A DNA stretch of 59,567 bases from an uncultured Candidatus Saccharibacteria bacterium. Its GTDB lineage: Bacteria > Patescibacteriota > Saccharimonadia > Saccharimonadales > Saccharimonadaceae. Location: assembly GCA_946527885.1 (NCBI GenBank), contig CAMMYO010000002.1:1-59567 (forward strand), given 5' to 3'. The position numbers and the translations under genes were made by a program. The stretch's first letter is position 1. Each line of letters begins with the position of its first letter. The notes beneath the pieces were generated by a model. It saw only the letters and a list, made by a program, of their open reading frames with translations. It had not been told where the DNA came from and searched no databases. Shown here piece after piece: positions 19,164-29,800 of this stretch.

Positions 19164-22100
19164 ACGTGATAATTTCTCCTATCAATGAAGATGCTGACTG
19201 GATCGATAATTGTCGCGTAAACTGGTGAGCCTGGTTGAGAATTGTCGATAGTGATGATTTGCGGCTCGGTTTCGGTTGCGCCAAAAGCGTAACGCTCTTC
19301 CGGATGATAATTAGCGAGCATGGTTGAATATTCGACATATTCGAGCATGAAGGCGATATCTTCTTTGGTCTGCCCTGTCATGCGTGCGAGTGTGCCTTCG
19401 TAGCTTGTATCGATTGGATGTGTTTCTTCGTAGTCGGCTTCGTAAGCCATGATTGGGTTGGCGCCGCCAGAGTTATCTTCCATAGTACCAAGAATGCGCA
19501 TATCTTCGACGTAGCGCTGGTAGTACTTCATTTCGGAATCCCAGCGCGGGTTGCTACTCGAATTGAGACAGTTGGCGCCGGTGGCCCAATCTTCGTTGGC
19601 GATATCTTCGGCCGCGTTAATAACATCAAGGATATCGTTGACGACTGGCATGTTATTTAGGACGATGCCGCCGTCGGTTTGGAGTGCGCTCAAAATGTTG
19701 GCGTCTTTGACGCCCCAAGGCGATTCGCGATTGACGCAGAAGTTGATGAACTTGGCGAGTTCGGAGTTTTCTTTTACTTTGTGGCCGCCGTTTGAAATGT
19801 TATGGACGGATGCGGAGGCGCTACTGTTTGATTTGCCGGTAGCGGCAGTGACGGTAGTGCCGACTTTGTAGCCAAATGGATCGCCCTGCTTTGTGTCTGG
19901 GTCGGCCCAATCCCAGAAAACATAGTCGCTGCCATAACGATTATGAAGAACAGTGACATTGCGGATGTATTGTGAGCGGTCGTCGCGATCGATTTCGACA
20001 CCGTTGTTTTCGGCTGAAGTAATGTCGTAGCCATATGAGCCACAGTTAATGCAGTCATGTTCGAGAATTTCTGGTGGAATAGTGCGATTGCCGTTGACGA
20101 GAATGTCGCGTGCGGCTTCGAGAGAGTCTTTGATTTCTGGCTCGTAATTCGTGTCGTAGCGGCTGCGAGAGCGGCTGGAGAACCAGCTGCTGTTGCGAAT
20201 AAACTCAACTATGCTGCCCTGCGCGTCGGAAATACCTTTGCTTTTGCGATATTCGTAGAGATTAGCGAAGAATGAAAGTTCGGTCTTGAGCGCGTTGAGG
20301 CTGGAGCCGTTTTCGGCGCCGGCGACTGCGATAAGGCTGCGAAGCTCGCCATCATTGAGTGTGTATTTTTTGCCACTCCAAATGCTACCAGAGTTTGGGC
20401 TAGCAACGGCTGTGGTAGTAGTGCGACTGGTTTCGTCGGTATATTCTAGGTTTCGGCTAATGACGGCTTCGTAAGTTGCATCGTCTGGGTCTATATCGAT
20501 GGTCGAGAAATCGGTAGCAGTAATTGGGACGCCATACATGTCGCAGACGGCTTCCTTCATAAATTCGCAAGGCTGATAGATAGAGTTATACATGAGATCT
20601 TCGCTATAGGCTGAGGCGGCTGGGGTTAGCGAGCGAACGGCGCGACCGAAAGTATTCGTAATACTAGAAATGAAAGTAGACGGAGTCTTAGTATAGGCTG
20701 CAAAAGTGAATTGAGATAATAGTGAGCCCAGGAAAGTATTTGTGCTAGTAGTATCGAATGGACTGCGATTATAGCGATCAAGTTCGGCTTCTTCGCGGAG
20801 TGCGACGATGGTTTCGTGATTTTGCGTATCTACGCGATCGCTTGATGATGGCATGAAGCCAGAGGCGTTAGTGGCTAACTGTGATTTTGAGGCGGAGTCA
20901 CCTTGATCGAAGAGGTTGCCGGCTGGGATACCGGTGTATTTTTCGAAAACATCTTCGATGATAATACGAGCGAGGAAAGGAGTGACAGCGTTAATGAGTG
21001 CTGAAACAGCCCAAGTAATTGCAATGCCGCCGGCGGTTTGAACGACTGCGCCAATCACGAATTTTGCTAGTGCGCCGCCAGGAACGGCAATCGAAGCAAG
21101 CGAAACAATAGCGCTTGCTGCCATGGCGCCAGCACAGACAGTATTGGTTGCGCCGGTGCTGACGGCGATAGTGGTAGCAGCGCGCGTAATTGAGCCGATT
21201 GTGTAGTCGGCTGCATCGCTGACCTGCGTGATAGTATTACCGAGTTTGACTCTTGCGCCGGCTGATTGAATCGGGGCGCCATAGACGGTTTTTGTAATCG
21301 GGTTGCCGTTTTCGTCGGTCGATTCAACTTCTGATGTGGTTGGTGTGACGAGGAAGTTTAGGGTTTCATTGACGCCGGAAGTGCTACCCTCGCCTGCTTT
21401 AGCTTTACTAATTGGCTCCATGATGCTATGGAAATAAGCGATGGCGCGTGCGGTCTGAATGACGCTCGCGGTAATAGCGATCATGTTGGCGACGCGCAGG
21501 ACCGTACAGACAGGGACTGCAACATCTGACACTTTACTCGCGACGCTATTGGCGATGGCGCGAGCTTTAGTTTCGGCGTCAGCTTTAATTTTGCCGGTTT
21601 CGGTTTTTTCGCCACTACCACGAATTTCGTCTTCGCCGGTTTCTTCGTTTTTCTCGTGGTGACCGGTCTCAATAGTGCCATCAACCGAGCCGACATGTTC
21701 GGTGACGGTTTCTTTAAAAGCTTCGGTATCTTGTTTAGAATCGCCGGTAGCTTTGTGATTATCGTAAATATCGCGAGGGATACGCTTGTTAGTGTAAAAA
21801 CGGTCGGCGGCGTCATCGAAAAAGCCTGCCACGCGTCCGCGCTTGGCTTTCGTGTAGGCTTCACGGAAATTCATATCAGCGGCAAAATGCTGCTGGAAGT
21901 CGTTTGCGGTGATTGTTTCGCCGTTGTAGCGAAGAACGGTTGAGTGATTGGCGAGAATTTGATCGGTTTTGAAATTGCCCGCTGAGTCGATATAGCCAAC
22001 TTCGATGCCGTTCTTGCTGAGGCGTTTTTTCATGTAAGGCGTGAAAGTGGTATAGCGTTTGGTAAAATTGCTAACCTTGACCTGGTTGCCGCCATCGAGC

Positions 22101-22582
22101 ATGTATTTGAAAATGCGAGCGTTACGCATATGGTAAGAAGTAAACTGAACGTCGGTTGCCTGGGTATAGAGTGCGGAAATAAGCGGACCAAACATAGAAG
22201 AGGCGCCATAAAATAGACTGCCGCCACCAATAAGGAAACCGATTAGTAAGGCGATTGGGCCTTTGCGGGTTTTATCCTTTGATTTTTGATGCTGTCTGTT
22301 GCTGCCGGTGTATTGGCGGCCAGTTACGGAATTCCTGTGGGTGTTCCGATTGTCATCAAAAGGCTGTTTGAGGTTTGAGCTGGTTTGATTGGCTTCGTAA
22401 TTGCGCAAGGAATTTGCAAGGCGATCAGAAATAAGCGGCGTATTGTCGTTATCTGTTTTACTGGCCGCTTGTTCGGCTTCGGAAAGTTGGCGCTTAATAT
22501 CCGACGGGCGAATTATCGCCTCTTCCATCTGCATATATGGATCGTTTGGGCGACGATATCGTTGGTTTGGTGTGGAGACCAT
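19160..22582 (-). CDS. Giant T4SS-associated membrane protein, paralogue of the 1..3334 protein
   Basis: 1140-aa ORF; polar N-terminus, TM segments, shared blocks with the left-edge gene; operon-like with virB4 and prgI. Confidence 0.8.
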   Translation of the reverse strand: MVSTPNQRYRRPNDPYMQMEEAIIRPSDIKRQLSEAEQAASKTDNDNTPLISDRLANSLRNYEANQTSSNLKQPFDDNRNTHRNSVTGRQYTGSNRQHQKSKDKTRKGPIALLIGFLIGGGSLFYGASSMFGPLISALYTQATDVQFTSYHMRNARIFKYMLDGGNQVKVSNFTKRYTTFTPYMKKRLSKNGIEVGYIDSAGNFKTDQILANHSTVLRYNGETITANDFQQHFAADMNFREAYTKAKRGRVAGFFDDAADRFYTNKRIPRDIYDNHKATGDSKQDTEAFKETVTEHVGSVDGTIETGHHEKNEETGEDEIRGSGEKTETGKIKADAETKARAIANSVASKVSDVAVPVCTVLRVANMIAITASVIQTARAIAYFHSIMEPISKAKAGEGSTSGVNETLNFLVTPTTSEVESTDENGNPITKTVYGAPIQSAGARVKLGNTITQVSDAADYTIGSITRAATTIAVSTGATNTVCAGAMAASAIVSLASIAVPGGALAKFVIGAVVQTAGGIAITWAVSALINAVTPFLARIIIEDVFEKYTGIPAGNLFDQGDSASKSQLATNASGFMPSSSDRVDTQNHETIVALREEAELDRYNRSPFDTTSTNTFLGSLLSQFTFAAYTKTPSTFISSITNTFGRAVRSLTPAASAYSEDLMYNSIYQPCEFMKEAVCDMYGVPITATDFSTIDIDPDDATYEAVISRNLEYTDETSRTTTTAVASPNSGSIWSGKKYTLNDGELRSLIAVAGAENGSSLNALKTELSFFANLYEYRKSKGISDAQGSIVEFIRNSSWFSSRSRSRYDTNYEPEIKDSLEAARDILVNGNRTIPPEILEHDCINCGSYGYDITSAENNGVEIDRDDRSQYIRNVTVLHNRYGSDYVFWDWADPDTKQGDPFGYKVGTTVTAATGKSNSSASASVHNISNGGHKVKENSELAKFINFCVNRESPWGVKDANILSALQTDGGIVLNNMPVVNDILDVINAAEDIANEDWATGANCLNSSSNPRWDSEMKYYQRYVEDMRILGTMEDNSGGANPIMAYEADYEETHPIDTSYEGTLARMTGQTKEDIAFMLEYVEYSTMLANYHPEERYAFGATETEPQIITIDNSQPGSPVYATIIDPVSIFIDRRNYHV

Positions 22583-22643
22583 ATCTTTTATTATTTTACA
22601 ATATTTTACCTAAAAAGTCTAGATGTGGAGCTAGACGGTAATG

Positions 22644-24431
22644 CTATTTTTTAGCGTTCGGATTAGTGGTAATGAGCTCTTCTTCACGCTCGCTAGCAAT
22701 AATCTGAATATGTACGTGGTTTTGGCCAGCAAAGAAGAGGCCTTGACCGACCGGGAAGTTGGCGAGACGTTTGCGCTCCTCGTCGGTGAGTTTAAAGACA
22801 TCCGAAAGAACATCGACGGCCGAAGCGGACTGCTTGAGAAGTAGCTGCATAGAAGAGTTGCCAACAATAGCGCGGCCAAGCTTTGAGCTCATAAAGTCCT
22901 CAACATCCTGAGTAATCGTGGTGAGACCGAGATAATATTTACGAGCGCGCTTAGCGAGACTAAACAAGAAGTTAGCGGAATCTTCGTACTGCATAAGCTG
23001 CCAGGCCTCGTCAACCAAGAGGAGGCGCTTGCGCTGATCGGCGCGAACGATACTCCAAATGTGCGACAAGACAACGTACATAGCGACTGGGCGCAATTCG
23101 TCTTCAAGGTCGCGAATGTTAAAGACGACCATCTGGTTATTAATATCAATATTGGATTGCTGCGAGAAAATACCTGCAAAAGTACCAGTAGTATATTTGC
23201 GAAGGCGCTGAGCGAGAGCTGGACCCGAGCCGCCCATATGCAAAAGCGTGTCGAAAAGGTTGGAAATGGTTGGAGGTGGTGCGTTATGGGTAAGTGGGTC
23301 GCTGGTAATGCCGGCGCGCGCATAAGTATCGATGATAGCTTGATCGAGGTCGGCTTCTTCGACAGAAGTTAGGCCTTGTCCGCCGCCGAGCATGATGCGG
23401 AACAAACCATGCAGAGTGGCGATATTGGTGCGCAACGAGTCGTTGGCATCTTCGGAATCGACGAGCTTTGGTAAATCGAAAGGATTAATGCGGACGTCGG
23501 AGTTGAGGCTGAGGCGAATGTAGGTGCCACCGACAGCATCGCAAAGCTTTTGATACTCGTTTTCTGGGTCGATAATGAGGATTTCAGCGCCGACCATCAT
23601 GGAGCGAAGCGCTTCAAGCTTCACGGTGAAGGATTTACCTGCACCAGACTTCGCGAAGACGACCATGTTGGCGTTTTCCAAAGTAAAGCGGTCGAAAATA
23701 ACGAGACCGTTGTTGTGCATATTGATGCCGTAGAGAATACCTTTTTCCTGAGTCAAATCGGCCGAAGTGAATGGGAAGCTAGTAGAAATCGCGCCCGTGT
23801 TCATGTTGCGGCGAATTTGCAACTGGTCGGTACATTGCGGCATGGTACTGTTCATGCCCTGCTCCTGCTGGGAAGTAGCAACTTTTGTGAAGACCATTTG
23901 CTGACCGAAAATGTTTTCAATTTTGTGCTGTACGAATTGGAGTTCGTCGAGAGAATCGGCATAAACGGTAATATAGAGACCGTAGCGGAAGAATTTTTCG
24001 GCGCCGACCTGAAGTTGATCGCGGAGTTCCTCGGCGTCGTTAAGGGCGGCTTCGAGCTCTGGGTCACGAGTTTTGCCCTTTTCGTTATTGATATTCATGC
24101 TCGCTTCGAGCTGGGTAACCTTCTTGGTAAGGTTTTTCATAATGACGCTGGTGTCGGCCGGGTAAATATACATTGAGATGTCGAGTACTTCGTCGATATT
24201 GATGACAGTACTGAGCCAGCCCGTGTAAAGCGTGCGTGGGTAGCCATAAACGTAAATCGTGCGGCCATATTTGGTGCCGAGACGGAAAAAGTCGCGTTCG
24301 ATTTCGATGCTTGATGGCGAAATAAGATCGCGTAAAGTGGTAATACCGGCCTCAAAGGCTTGCTGGACTTCGAGCTCTTCTTGGAGCTGAGCTTGCTGGG
24401 CGATGTCGCCGGCGTTTGTTTTCTTTGCCAT
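22644..24431 (-). CDS. virB4: VirB4/TraC-family T4SS ATPase
   Basis: Walker A VVFAKSGAGKSFTVKLEALR, Walker B RLLLVDEAWQLMQ, IIDPENEYQKLCDAVGGTYI. Confidence 0.93.
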   Translation of the reverse strand: MAKKTNAGDIAQQAQLQEELEVQQAFEAGITTLRDLISPSSIEIERDFFRLGTKYGRTIYVYGYPRTLYTGWLSTVINIDEVLDISMYIYPADTSVIMKNLTKKVTQLEASMNINNEKGKTRDPELEAALNDAEELRDQLQVGAEKFFRYGLYITVYADSLDELQFVQHKIENIFGQQMVFTKVATSQQEQGMNSTMPQCTDQLQIRRNMNTGAISTSFPFTSADLTQEKGILYGINMHNNGLVIFDRFTLENANMVVFAKSGAGKSFTVKLEALRSMMVGAEILIIDPENEYQKLCDAVGGTYIRLSLNSDVRINPFDLPKLVDSEDANDSLRTNIATLHGLFRIMLGGGQGLTSVEEADLDQAIIDTYARAGITSDPLTHNAPPPTISNLFDTLLHMGGSGPALAQRLRKYTTGTFAGIFSQQSNIDINNQMVVFNIRDLEDELRPVAMYVVLSHIWSIVRADQRKRLLLVDEAWQLMQYEDSANFLFSLAKRARKYYLGLTTITQDVEDFMSSKLGRAIVGNSSMQLLLKQSASAVDVLSDVFKLTDEERKRLANFPVGQGLFFAGQNHVHIQIIASEREEELITTNPNAKK

Positions 24432-24432
24432 A

Positions 24433-25254
24433 TTATAGTTCCTCTCCTAGTTTACTCTTTCGTACGTATAGATGGGCGAGTTTGTTGAAGTCGCCGAGTG
24501 GCTGATGGACAGCAGTGTCTGGGTTGTTGAAGTTATAGTAAAGCTGGCTGAGTTCGCGAGTGTTAAGGCGAACGGCGTGGACACCCATTTGATAAAGGCC
24601 GGAAACGACAGTTTCGCAGTAGTTATTCATTTCACTGATAGCCTTGTCGTACTTTTCGCGAGAGATGCGAACAGTGGTTGGCTGTGCAGTGGCGCGAGAA
24701 ATCATCTGAACGATGCTCTTGGTTTGCTCTGCTGCCTTGGCGTCTTCTGGAGAGCTGTAGTATGGAATGATAATAAAGAAAGATTTATCCATAATGTTCG
24801 CCTCCTGAGAGAGAACGTCGATAAAGTCGATGTAGTAATCCATAAGGCGACCGAGAAGCATGTTATCCTCGTTGCGGCGCATTTCGGAGAGGCTGTTGAG
24901 ATATGGGCCAATATCGACGCGCTGAGAGCGGATTAAGATTTGGATTGGGAAATTGAGAGAGTTAAGGAAGTTTTGATAGGAATATTCGATACCCTCGCGC
25001 TCGTTGTTTGACATGAGGTCGAAGTTGATGGATTTACATGCAATAACGGAGCGGAAAGAGCCATCTTTCATGACAACCATGGAGTCGCGGAGCTCAGAAA
25101 TCAGCAAAGTGCCCTGCGAGGAACGTGGGTCGTCCTTTTTTCTTGTAGTGGTTTCATCTGGCGTAGGCTGCGCTGCCGGCGCGGCGGCATTAGGAGCGGC
25201 TTGCGGAGCGGCTTGGGCTGGATTTATGGATTGATTTTGCTGATTTGGTTGCAT
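24433..25254 (-). CDS. VirB4/TraC N-terminal-domain-like protein without ATPase domain
   Basis: TLLISELRDSMVVMKDGSFRSVIACKSINFDLMSNNEREGIEYSYQNFLNSLNFPIQILIRSQRVD resembles TraC/VirB4 N-terminal segments; no Walker motifs; 1-nt gap to virB4. Confidence 0.75.
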   Translation of the reverse strand: MQPNQQNQSINPAQAAPQAAPNAAAPAAQPTPDETTTRKKDDPRSSQGTLLISELRDSMVVMKDGSFRSVIACKSINFDLMSNNEREGIEYSYQNFLNSLNFPIQILIRSQRVDIGPYLNSLSEMRRNEDNMLLGRLMDYYIDFIDVLSQEANIMDKSFFIIIPYYSSPEDAKAAEQTKSIVQMISRATAQPTTVRISREKYDKAISEMNNYCETVVSGLYQMGVHAVRLNTRELSQLYYNFNNPDTAVHQPLGDFNKLAHLYVRKSKLGEEL

Positions 25255-25263
25255 AATAACTCC

Positions 25264-26763
25264 TTAATGTAATGAAATATACACTTCCCCATTGTTTTGT
25301 TGGCTTCCCTTGACGCGGTTAGCCTGCTTTGCGATAGTCTCGACGGAAAATACTTTGTTGTTGGCTAATTCAATCATGTCTGCATCTGGCTCTTCTTCGG
25401 ACGCGTCTTCTTCCTCGACTTCGGTATTCTCGGTTGGTTGCTCGACTTTGGTGTCCGATTTCTGGTATTCGTTGCGGATAGCATTGAAATCTTCTACATT
25501 AACGCCGGCGCCGGATTTGCCTTGTGCCAGTGCGATGGCGTTACGGGCGGCGATTTGAGCATCGGTGAGTTTCTCGTCGTCTTCGATAGGGTCGATTTTG
25601 GCTTTGCGACTTTCGATTTCTTCAAGCGAAGGCATTGCGTAAGGGTTCATTGGCTCTGGCACGAAAACGGCTTTTACTGGCATATCGGCTTCGACGATGA
25701 CGGAAGATTTCGGCTTGGCTGGTTCTGGAGCGACTTGAGACGGCTCTGGAGAGGTTTCGGCTGGTGCTTGATAATCGTCGATGTCGCCAGCGTCGGCCAA
25801 TGAAGTGCCGGCTGATTTTTGTGGTTGCGGTTGTGGAATTGGTTGAGCTGCAGCAACCGGGATTTGTGGCTGTGGCATTGGAAGTGGCTGGACAGGCTGA
25901 GCTTGTGGTTGCGGCATTGGTTGAGTTTGCGGAATTGGTTGCGGCATCGGCATCGGCTGCGATTGTGGATTTTCGGCGATTGGCTGCGCGATAGTGTTGT
26001 TTTGTGGTACGTCGTAATATTGTGGCACCTGGAAATTGTTTGGAGGGAGATTCGGCACCTGGGTTTGCGGTGTTGGCGAGGCTAGTTCGGAGCCTTCGAT
26101 ATTTGGAGAAACTGGGACTGGCTCTGGTTTAACATGAGCTTCGATGGCAGCATTTTGCGATTGAGCTGCATTGTTAGTTTCGATGGCGGCACGCATTTGA
26201 TCGACAAGCTGCTGGTGGCGATTCTCGGTGCTAGTTTGGATAGCTTGGTCGAGATTGGAGTTTTGCGGCAACTCAAAAATATCTTTCTGAGCTTGCGCTT
26301 CTGCGTAGACATCTTCTTGGAGCGAGGTTTGAGCGGCGCCATCTTTAATGGCGTAACCCTCAGTATCAATAAGATTGGCAAGGAAGGATAGACGATGTGA
26401 GGCCTCTTCTTGTGATAGACCGTTAGTACGATCCTCTTCGATTTGTTTTGGTGCGGCGATTTCGACCGTGGTTTCGGACATGCCTGGATACCACGGGCGA
26501 ATATGGGTCTTTTTGTAGTAACTGTAGATTGCGCCAAAATAAGTTTCCATTGGCTGGTCGCGCTTGATAGGCAGCGCTAGAGCGCCAAAGAAAGCGACGA
26601 ATGGTAAAACAATAATGCAAAGTAATGGAAAAATATTAAACAAAACAACGCCGAGGCCGATAAAAGCCGCGACGATCAAAAGATAAATAAACTGGCGAAA
26701 AGTAAATGGCCCAAGAAGTTTATCTTCGGCTTCGACATCCTGAGGAACTTTATATTGCGCCAT
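25264..26763 (-). CDS. PrgI-family protein with long Pro/Gln-rich cytoplasmic extension
   Basis: MAQYKVPQDVEAEDKLLGPFTFRQFIYLLIVAAFIGLGVVLF is PrgI-like; C-terminal PQPIPQTQPMPQPQAQPVQPLPMPQPQ. Confidence 0.85.
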   Translation of the reverse strand: MAQYKVPQDVEAEDKLLGPFTFRQFIYLLIVAAFIGLGVVLFNIFPLLCIIVLPFVAFFGALALPIKRDQPMETYFGAIYSYYKKTHIRPWYPGMSETTVEIAAPKQIEEDRTNGLSQEEASHRLSFLANLIDTEGYAIKDGAAQTSLQEDVYAEAQAQKDIFELPQNSNLDQAIQTSTENRHQQLVDQMRAAIETNNAAQSQNAAIEAHVKPEPVPVSPNIEGSELASPTPQTQVPNLPPNNFQVPQYYDVPQNNTIAQPIAENPQSQPMPMPQPIPQTQPMPQPQAQPVQPLPMPQPQIPVAAAQPIPQPQPQKSAGTSLADAGDIDDYQAPAETSPEPSQVAPEPAKPKSSVIVEADMPVKAVFVPEPMNPYAMPSLEEIESRKAKIDPIEDDEKLTDAQIAARNAIALAQGKSGAGVNVEDFNAIRNEYQKSDTKVEQPTENTEVEEEDASEEEPDADMIELANNKVFSVETIAKQANRVKGSQQNNGEVYISLH

Positions 26764-26838
26764 ATGTATATTTTACCATAATCATTATTATTTTTGCCTG
26801 TGCCCCGCCCTTAAAATCCGCCGTTTTGCGGGCGGATT

Positions 26839-29800
26839 TTAAGGTGTTGTTGGTGGCGTAGGCGTGAATGTAATTGTTCTTGGATCGACCCAGCCTGCGC
26901 CAGTATTGTTGTCTTCCGTATGTAGGCCGAGCAATTCGACGATAGAAGTATTCATCTCGCCTAAGCGCATACTCTGGTTCTTTTGACAGAGCGCATTGAG
27001 CTGACCATGAGCGTTGAGTGCATCGATAAATTCCTTGCTAAGAACCATCTTGCCATCGGCGGACATACACTTGTCGGCATGAATATCAACGGTAGGATCA
27101 ATAGCGTGTTGGCGGCGTGCTTTTGCGTCGTTGTAAGCGAGCAAGAATGCGTTGAGAGACTTGATGGTATCGGATTTCTGTTTGGCAATTTGCTGCGGGG
27201 ACATGTCGCGGACAAGCTCAAGAACCTGCTTATGGATGATGTCCTGGTGCACTTCGGACGCGAGATAATCGCGACGATTAGCAAATAGTTGTTCTCCATC
27301 AAATGTGTTATCTTTAATTTGGCTTTGCATTTGGCCGATATTGACATCGAAGTTACCAGTAGCCATGAGAATTTCATATTTGAGCTTCTCGCCCTCTGGA
27401 CCGTCACACAAGGCGCTGCGCAAGTACTTGAGCTGGTGCGCGATTGGACTTTGCTCCTTAACGGACAAGACGCTGCCGTCGGGAGCATAAGTGGTAACGG
27501 TTGGGGCTGGCATGCGATAGACGAAAGTCTTAGCGCCAGTAGCCGGATCAACTTCTTCTTCGCCATACATATCGCGAACTTGCTGTTTGATACCATTCTT
27601 ATCCATTTCGAGAACGAAGCTAGCGTTCTTTTCATCGTCTGCGAGCTGATCGATACAGACTTTGCGGAACATCTTAGCGTTTTCGCCAGTAACGGAGTCG
27701 ACTGTTTCGCCTTGGGCGTTGGTGACGGTGACGATTTCGCCGTTAGAGTCGAGATGGCGGCGTTCGCTAAGGAATTCGTCAAAGGTGACGAAGGAGCGTA
27801 GGTTGAGATCGTTGCCGTTGTATTCGGCGTTACCGTTCATGCCGCGACGCATCATGAGGGCCTTACCGTAAAGGCCAAGGCGCCAGTCGTCTTTCTTGTA
27901 CTGAACGAGCGTATCGGCGAGACGTTTCTGCATTTCGATATTCTCTTCCCCAGTAATCATTGGGGTAATTTCTGCAACTTTACGATCGAGCAAGTCCCAG
28001 TCGCCGCGTTTTGCAACGATGCGGAGCGCAGCTTCGAGCGCGTTGGCGTCTTTGTTGCGAGCTGCTTCAGTAAGCTGATTGAGAGGGCCAGGACCAGCCG
28101 GCATAGCGTCGAAGAGAGTCTCGTATTCGGCTTCTTCTTCGCGGTCAACCTTATTGCGAGCGCTAATAGCGGTAGCCATAGCAGAGCGCAAACTGTGGTG
28201 AGCATCCTGCGAGTTGAAGTTCTGATAATGGAAGGTGTCGAGAAGCTGATTCTGAATATTCTGCGACTCGACGCTGGTATCCTTGAAATCGCCATTTTTG
28301 TCGGTTTCGAGCGCAGTTCTGATGCGATCAGCGCGAGATTTGGCGTTAGCAAGAGAGACTTGGCGCTGGCGGACGGTTGCCATATGATCATCGACAACAA
28401 GATGGCCAAAGCGGTTATTGTTGGCGATAATTGCGTCGCGATGGCGTGCGCCAAATGCGTTTTCGTCGAGACCTTCATCGATATCGGTAGCGATTTGACG
28501 GCGTGCGATATCGTTTTCCATCTTGCGAATTTGCTGCTCTTGGTAAGCACGCAAACGGTAGCCGCGGTTGGAGCCGAAGCCATCAGTGCGCATACTGGCC
28601 ATAGCGTTCGTAGTATAAGTATCGACATTGTTCGCGGTGAGGTTGCGCGTATCGAAGGCGCGGCGAGCGCGGCGATTTTCAAGATATTGCGCAAGACGAG
28701 TAGATACACCACGGTTTGGATTGGTGTTGGCGAGCTGGCGTTGGCGTGCGAGTTCGCGAGATTCGCCAGCGTAGCGCTGTAGTGAGCGAGTAGCAGGATT
28801 GGCGAGACGGAAGACCATGCCATTGATGCCACCAAGGACGGTGCCAGTCATGCGTAGTAATGGGAATGTCATAAATAGCGGTAAGACACGAACGGCGATA
28901 CCGAGAATTACGGTGAGCCAGTTATCGGCAGAAGTAATAATTACGACACCAGCAAGCTGAGATGCGCCATAAAGGACCGAGAACATCGGATAGAAGATAA
29001 GCATGCGTACGAAGGTATCGTACCAGCGGCGGAACCATTTTTCGGTGTTCGGCAAGGTGTAGCAAATGATTGCGAGCGGCGAAATCATAGCCAAGAAATA
29101 GACCAAGGCTTGGCGGGCGGCCATAGTGATAATGGCGGAAACGACAGCAAGCACGCCAGCGAGAATGACTGGCAAAAGCATAACCATCAAGCCCATAACG
29201 CCACCGTTCATAGTGAGCGCGACTGTAATAACACCTGCACCGGTTACGCCAATACCAAGAATGGCGGCGGTAAGATCGGCGATAGAAATGGATTGTGCGA
29301 AATCGGAAATGTTGCCGTTCGCGAGTGCCGAAGCGAGAATATCGTTAAAGAGAGCGTATAGGCCAGAACCGGTGATAGTACTGAGATCCATGGCGACCAT
29401 ACAGATAGTAAGGCTAACGTTCGCGAGAATTGCCCCAACAATAAAGCGCGGCAATGCTCGTTTGACGCCGTAATTGCTAATTCCAATGCCGGAAATTTGC
29501 GAGAAAACGATAATTAAGAGGAAAATCACCAATACAGTGTTAGTGAAGCCGCGGAAATACTCCCAGACTTGTAAGAATGGCGAGTTGGCGTCACGAGAGA
29601 TTGGTTTTATCTTGATGAGTTGCTCTAGAATATTGAAGGCGCCATCAATAATACCGGACAAAAAACCCGCGCCTGGACAGACTAACCAGCCGACATAGCC
29701 GGCGGCGTCGTAACAAGTTTCGCGGTTTTCATCTGAAAAGTCGGTAACTTCAGTGATTTCACTTAGATCAGTTGGCGATTCGCCTGTGTTAGTTTCTGGC

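Noticed and set aside
23550-24176. 208-aa plus-strand ORF opposite virB4 (and similar long antisense ORFs at 28195, 37482, 52846)
   Set aside because: Antisense shadow frames of strongly supported coding genes (virB4, virB6-like, groEL, valS).
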